IMG/VR virus record: IMGVR_UViG_3300019850_000087
Span: 1 to 31,024 of that record
DNA: 31,024 nt
Origin: a virus
Direction: 5' to 3' (one strand)
The position numbers were made by a program, and so were the translations under genes. The notes under the pieces are model-generated. The model was not told where the DNA came from. It did not search any database and worked only from the letters and a program-made list of their open reading frames with translations. Positions 27,202-31,024 of this stretch are shown here, piece by piece; position 1 is the first letter of the stretch; each line of letters opens with the position of its first letter.

Positions 27202-28395
27202 TTATGCTGTAATGTTAGTAATATCGGTTGTTATTGCTGTAGATTTGATAAAACCGCCTTTGTCAGCGTTTCTAATTAACATTAATGCACGTTTACGAGC
27301 TTTAAAAGTTAACAAATCTTTCACAAAACCGTCATTAACGTAATTCATTGAAAGCTCAATGTTTCCGTCTGTGTATAAATCAGCGTAACGGAAGTCCCCG
27401 ACTAAAAGCGTGCCTGCTGTTATGTTACTATCAAAAACAACTTTAAGACCAGCAATTTTCCCAGAAATTGAATAATCTGGAAACAATAACAAACCGTTTG
27501 CGTCTTTAGCAAATAAGATAAGTAACTCATCTACAGGATTTAACACTAAAGTATCGGGCATATATTTATTTGATGCTTTTGCAATTTCATTTTTTAACAA
27601 AACAACTAAATCTCTAACATTAGCCAAAGCTGCCTTTGTACCTGCATAACCTACTGAATTAAAAGCGGTTGCAATTGTATAAACACCTGTTAAATTTGGG
27701 CTTATACCGTCACCGACTGCAATTTGGTTTCCAAGTTTTAACGAAAGATTAAGATTTAATAATCTTTGTAGCTCGGTTTGCATATAATTAACATCTTTCA
27801 ATGCTTCTTCCGATACTGGAATACTATCACCGATTTTTTCTAAAGGTACGGCATATTCTTTATATGTTACTGCGCTTTCGGGATATGCGCCACCCTCTGC
27901 AATGGTTGCAGCTGAACGTGTAACCGTTTCTTGGTCAACATATCTCAAAATTCCGTGTGAATTTGCTCCAATTGTTCTAACATTAACAGCTTGTTCAATT
28001 GCGGTTGGTGCATAGTCTAGTTGAGAAATGCCATCGACTCTAAAAGCCTCTGTATCTGAAGTGATTGAGCTTCTTAATACGTTTGTTTTTAATGTTAAAT
28101 TAACTGCTCCGCTTTTAGTTTCAAGTAAATTTTTAAATTCAGACTCTTTGCTTTTTAACAAATCTTTAAACGAAATTTGTTTTTCTGATTTGTCTTTTAA
28201 CATTTCGCCCTGTTTAGCTACAATGTTTTCAAGCTCTGAAATTTTGCTTTGCAATTCGCTTGTATCTACTTTACCATTAAGCATTTCAATACTTTTTTTA
28301 ATTTCGGCAACTTCCTGATCCGATTTTTGGGTATTTTCTTTTAACAAAGAATTAACCTTTTCTACTGTTTGCTCTAAAAACTTATTTCCATCCAT
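27202..28395 (-). CDS. Major capsid protein, HK97 fold
   Basis: A 397-residue protein. The N-terminal 100 residues are a coiled-coil scaffold (EKVNSLLKENTQKSDQEVAE; SELQSKISELENIVAKQGEM), matching the HK97 delta domain that the protease removes. From about 105 the mature fold starts (VLRSSITSDTEAFRVDGISQ), with AATIAEGGAYPESAVTYKEY leading into the E-loop and PLEKIGDSIPVSEEALKDVN, both characteristic of phage capsid proteins of this type. Later, LVLLKNEIAKASNKYMPDTL, the Leu-Asn-Pro phrase and the P-domain strands follow. It lies directly downstream of the protease, the usual order. Confidence 0.93.
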   Translation of the reverse strand: MDGNKFLEQTVEKVNSLLKENTQKSDQEVAEIKKSIEMLNGKVDTSELQSKISELENIVAKQGEMLKDKSEKQISFKDLLKSKESEFKNLLETKSGAVNLTLKTNVLRSSITSDTEAFRVDGISQLDYAPTAIEQAVNVRTIGANSHGILRYVDQETVTRSAATIAEGGAYPESAVTYKEYAVPLEKIGDSIPVSEEALKDVNYMQTELQRLLNLNLSLKLGNQIAVGDGISPNLTGVYTIATAFNSVGYAGTKAALANVRDLVVLLKNEIAKASNKYMPDTLVLNPVDELLILFAKDANGLLLFPDYSISGKIAGLKVVFDSNITAGTLLVGDFRYADLYTDGNIELSMNYVNDGFVKDLLTFKARKRALMLIRNADKGGFIKSTAITTDITNITA

Positions 28396-28402
28396 TTTTT
28401 AT

Positions 28403-29104
28403 TTATTTTAGTGTTAACTTATTTATGATTTCAATTGCTTTCTTTTCGTTTATTTCGCCTTGTTTTGAGTGTTTTAACAACATTTCAAAGGTCTCAGGTT
28501 GAAACTTAACTAAAAGGGTTACAATCTTATCTAATTGTTTTTTTGTATTATCTGAATAGGGGAGATTTAACATAATGTCCAATTGTGAGTATATGTTATC
28601 AAAATCCAATTCTATTTGCTTGTTTTGTTTAATGCTAATTGTTTGCGTGTTTTCGTTTGCTCCGAAAGACACGGTACTGTATTCGTAGAGTTTCCACTCT
28701 TCTACCATATTGGCATTCATGCTATTATCAAAATGTTCTTTTATCGGAATTGCACCTATTGAATGTTCCAATGTCCGACCATTCTCAGCAAAGAATAAAT
28801 AATCACTTAAAACATCTTGACTTAATTTTTTAGATAAATTTAATTTACTAACAGCTAGTAACCCGTAATTGTCTACTTTGAACTCAATCGGTAAGCCTAA
28901 AATATCTTTGTAATTATGTGAATATAAATGTTTTATCCTGTTAAATTGGTTTTTAATGGTTCTATTAAATGAAGTCGGTAAACTTATGTCCCCGTCTGAA
29001 TCCTTATTATTAAATCCATTAACATAAATTTCTACGATTCCTTGTTTGCCATCTATATTAACTATTTTTTCTGTTAATCCTTTTATTTTTATATTCTTAT
29101 CCAT
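28403..29104 (-). CDS. Prohead maturation protease, HK97 family
   Basis: A 233-residue serine protease that cleaves the capsid delta domain during head maturation. VNGFNNKDSDGDISLPTSF (28-46) is the family's opening strand-turn. His63 in HLYSHNY and Ser115 in EHSIGAIP are the likely catalytic pair. EYSTVSFGANENT (141-153) is the typical end of the fold. The C-terminal third is a helical tail, often a scaffold-contact region. It starts 3 bases after the portal stop and ends 7 bases before the capsid ATG. Confidence 0.93.
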   Translation of the reverse strand: MDKNIKIKGLTEKIVNIDGKQGIVEIYVNGFNNKDSDGDISLPTSFNRTIKNQFNRIKHLYSHNYKDILGLPIEFKVDNYGLLAVSKLNLSKKLSQDVLSDYLFFAENGRTLEHSIGAIPIKEHFDNSMNANMVEEWKLYEYSTVSFGANENTQTISIKQNKQIELDFDNIYSQLDIMLNLPYSDNTKKQLDKIVTLLVKFQPETFEMLLKHSKQGEINEKKAIEIINKLTLK

Positions 29105-29107
29105 TTT

Positions 29108-30319
29108 TTAACCGATTAAGTTGTTCGCTTCTTCTTCTGAATATCCTAAACTAATAACTAAATTAATCGCTGTCTGTTGTGATACTTCATTATTAATCAA
29201 CGATTTATTTATGTTTAACATTATGTTAGAGTTAATATTATTTACTTCTGCAAGTTGTTTTTTATCTGTTTGAATTACTGAAATTTGAGATAAATCTAAT
29301 TTTATTAAGTCTTTTTTTAGATATTTTGCAAACATTAAATTAAAGTTGTCGGCTATTTTTTGAGCGTCAGGGATTATTTTATTTTCATATACTCTTTTTT
29401 CGGCAGCGTTTTGGTTATTGAAAGTACTTTGCTCTAGGTTGTTAGATAATAAAATGCTATGGTCGAATACATTATTAATTTCTACTTTAGCACGTTTTAT
29501 AGTTTCATCAATGCCTAAGTCATTAATATTTAATGCTGTACGAATAAAATCGACTGGCATATCTACTACCATATATTTATATTGATTGCTTAAAGTTCCG
29601 TACTTATCTAATTTTTCTTGAGTAGCCTGTAAATCAATTTGAGAAACTTCGCCAAATCCATCTTTTGGCTGCTTAGGGCTGAATACTCCTATTGCACCCC
29701 TATTTTCTAACATCACCGCCTCCGTCTCTTCTGATTTTATTATATTATTAAGTTTTTTATTAAGAATTGATATTTTGCTCTTCGGGAACATTATACTAGA
29801 CAACCCGACACCTGAATTACTTATAGATGAAACATTATTGTTGTCTATTTTTATAGATAAATTTATTTCTTCAAAATAGATACTTGCCCCTTTAAAAAAA
29901 CTTTTAAAGCCATTTTCATACACTTCCAATTTATTATAATTAACATTAAAAGCATCGTCTATAGAAAACGCCCATAACTTGCTATTGCTGTTAATGTTAG
30001 AAAACCCTACTGGGTTGTCTATGTAAATAAATACAGTATTATATGAATTTAATATTTTATGTATTGATTGTAAAAATTCGGTCTTAGATTGGAACGGGTT
30101 TGGATTTTCTAACAAATTATTAACAATATCAACATCCGTTTTAAATATTATTTTTGATAACATTTTAGCCTGAGATTCTATGATATGATTAACTTCGGAC
30201 ATTAAAATCCCATCTATTGTAGATATATTGCTAAAATTAGCGTTAAGACCCCCAAATCCTGTAAAATTAACAGGGTAAAATTTATCTGCTTTTTTCCTTA
30301 TTTTAAATGGATTTATCAT
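29108..30319 (-). CDS. Portal protein
   Basis: A 403-residue protein, first gene of the structural block. The N-terminal region has IDGILMSEVNHIIESQAKML, and LLENPNPFQSKTEFLQSIHK is the N-P-N-x-(F/Q)-x-x-x-x-F phrase of HK97-type portals. Later SQIDLQATQEKLDKYGTLSN and EQSTFNNQNAAEKRVYENKI belong to the stem/clip region, and the end LVISLGYSEEEANNLIG is the usual C-terminal helix. It forms the dodecameric DNA gate on the capsid vertex and binds the terminase. The order portal, protease, capsid supports it. Confidence 0.9.
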   Translation of the reverse strand: MINPFKIRKKADKFYPVNFTGFGGLNANFSNISTIDGILMSEVNHIIESQAKMLSKIIFKTDVDIVNNLLENPNPFQSKTEFLQSIHKILNSYNTVFIYIDNPVGFSNINSNSKLWAFSIDDAFNVNYNKLEVYENGFKSFFKGASIYFEEINLSIKIDNNNVSSISNSGVGLSSIMFPKSKISILNKKLNNIIKSEETEAVMLENRGAIGVFSPKQPKDGFGEVSQIDLQATQEKLDKYGTLSNQYKYMVVDMPVDFIRTALNINDLGIDETIKRAKVEINNVFDHSILLSNNLEQSTFNNQNAAEKRVYENKIIPDAQKIADNFNLMFAKYLKKDLIKLDLSQISVIQTDKKQLAEVNNINSNIMLNINKSLINNEVSQQTAINLVISLGYSEEEANNLIG

Positions 30320-30326
30320 TTAGCCA

Positions 30327-30359
30327 CAAAGTTATAATAAAATTTTCGTAATATACAAA
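30327..30359 (-). promoter_or_regulatory. Leftward late promoter with full Bacteroidota consensus
   Basis: On the minus strand: TTTG (30356-30359), 21-base spacer, TAACTTTG (30327-30334). Both elements and the spacing fit. A start site about 5-7 bases after the -7 box would fall around 30320-30322, only 1-3 bases before the portal ATG at 30319, implying a nearly leaderless mRNA. Confidence 0.75.
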
Positions 30360-30387
30360 TAATTTTAACATTTTATCACAAAAATAT

Positions 30388-30395
30388 TAACTTTG
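30388..30395 (+). promoter_or_regulatory. Rightward -7 box for the terminase gene
   Basis: TAACTTTG, an exact TAnnTTTG match, 17 bases before the terL ATG at 30413. No TTTG at -33; TTTT at 30363-30366 is the nearest. It is back-to-back with the late promoter; both share the same -7 word TAACTTTG. Confidence 0.55.
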
Positions 30396-30412
30396 TTTCA
30401 AATAAAAAAATT

Positions 30413-31024
30413 ATGGTTGAAGTAAATAAATTATCTGATAAAGAATTGTTAATATTAAAAACTAAGCTATTGCTAGATTTTGGCTTTTTTTTGCGTTTCT
30501 TTTTTAAAATTGTTAATGGAGAAAAATTTTTATTAAACTGGCATCATGAACTGATAATAAACGAATTAACAAATATTTATAATAAAAAATATGATAATCT
30601 GATTATTAACATCCCTCCGAGGCACTCAAAAACTACTTTAACAACTTTTTTCACTGCTTGGTCTTTGGCTAAAAACACAGAAAGCCTATTTTTGTATATC
30701 TCAGCATCTGAAAAATTAACAAATGACAATAGCCGAACGGTTAGAAATATTTTGTTAAATCCTATTTTTAAACAGATTTTTAACGTTGAAATTTCTCAGG
30801 ATATAACCGCAAAAAATCACTGGCGAACTGAAAGCGGCGGAGGTATTACAGCGGCGACAATTAATGGGCAAATAACAGGGTTCGGAGCTGGTAAATTAAC
30901 TGATAATGAGACTTTTTACGGTGCGATAATTATAGATGACCCTAATAAAATCAACTCAGACGGATCTGAAATCTTGAGTAATGAACCAAATGAAATTTTT
31001 AACAGCACAATAAGGAGCAGGCGA
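30413..31024 (+). CDS. terL: Terminase large subunit, N-terminal part (runs off the window end, continues at base 1)
   Basis: These 204 codons hold the ATPase half of the packaging motor. The ATG at 30413 follows an A/T-rich leader and lies 18 bases after a TAACTTTG -7 box. Residues 66-75 read NIPPRHSKTT, the deviant Walker A loop typical of phage terminases, followed by an adenine-binding or coupling region. The last 141 bases duplicate bases 1-141, so the first 47 codons of the window-start copy are the same codons. Joining base 30883 to base 1 restores one uninterrupted frame of 470 codons plus stop. The gene is transcribed away from the structural block, divergently from the portal gene, whereas in many phages terminase and portal are co-directional. 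Confidence 0.95.
   Translation, partial: MVEVNKLSDKELLILKTKLLLDFGFFLRFFFKIVNGEKFLLNWHHELIINELTNIYNKKYDNLIINIPPRHSKTTLTTFFTAWSLAKNTESLFLYISASEKLTNDNSRTVRNILLNPIFKQIFNVEISQDITAKNHWRTESGGGITAATINGQITGFGAGKLTDNETFYGAIIIDDPNKINSDGSEILSNEPNEIFNSTIRSRR
30884..31024. repeat. Direct terminal repeat, right copy
   Basis: Exact second copy of bases 1-141. Removing one copy gives a circle of 30,883 bp. Confidence 0.95.

Overview
The window is a complete, AT-rich (roughly 30% G+C by eye) tailed-phage genome. It was assembled as a circle and cut inside the large terminase gene. Bases 1-141 are repeated exactly at 30884-31024, so the unique circle is about 30,883 bp. The host is most likely a member of the Bacteroidota. 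Leaders are A/T-rich with no clear Shine-Dalgarno sequences, the recognisable promoters have the Bacteroidota -7 box TAnnTTTG, and many proteins look like uncharacterised families common in Bacteroidota phages. I see no integrase, no classical repressor, no tRNA and no recognisable endolysin.

There are four transcription blocks. (1) A plus-strand large terminase gene runs 30413 through the join to 942. (2) A leftward early block runs from about 11928 down to 992. It holds many small unknown genes, a RecE-like nuclease and RecT pair, a lambda-O-like replisome organizer carrying internal 12-bp repeats (a candidate origin), a helicase-loader-like protein, a PD-(D/E)XK nuclease, a D12-class adenine methyltransferase and a probable small terminase. 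Three small genes here look broken or recoded: two by a -1 shift at an identical AAAAAAACAAA tract, one by a stop at codon 2. (3) A short plus-strand block (12156-14440) carries an excisionase/MerR-like HTH protein, an unusual membrane protein with a C-terminal HTH, and a PAPS-reductase-like PP-loop protein whose start region is duplicated in tandem. (4) A leftward structural block runs from 30319 to 14567: portal, HK97-type prohead protease, major capsid protein, neck/connector proteins, tail tube, tail assembly proteins, tape measure, baseplate-like proteins, fibre, and a final single-TM protein.

The structural and packaging genes indicate an HK97-fold siphovirus (long non-contractile tail, inferred from a 928-residue tape measure and no sheath gene). 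The early block supplies annealing-type recombination and an initiator/loader pair that would recruit the host helicase. Strong hairpin terminators separate the units: 941-963, 1422-1459, 1532-1567, 9658-9692, 14533-14567, 23952-23978, 23987-24008 and 27156-27194. Two plus-strand promoter-like boxes lie a few dozen bases before hairpin terminators (14501-14567 and 23889-23978) and may make small RNAs. A leftward consensus promoter at 30327-30359 would start the structural mRNA only a few bases before the portal ATG.

Limits: names come from reading motifs and gene order. No database search, folding or statistics program was run. Counts quoted were made by eye.
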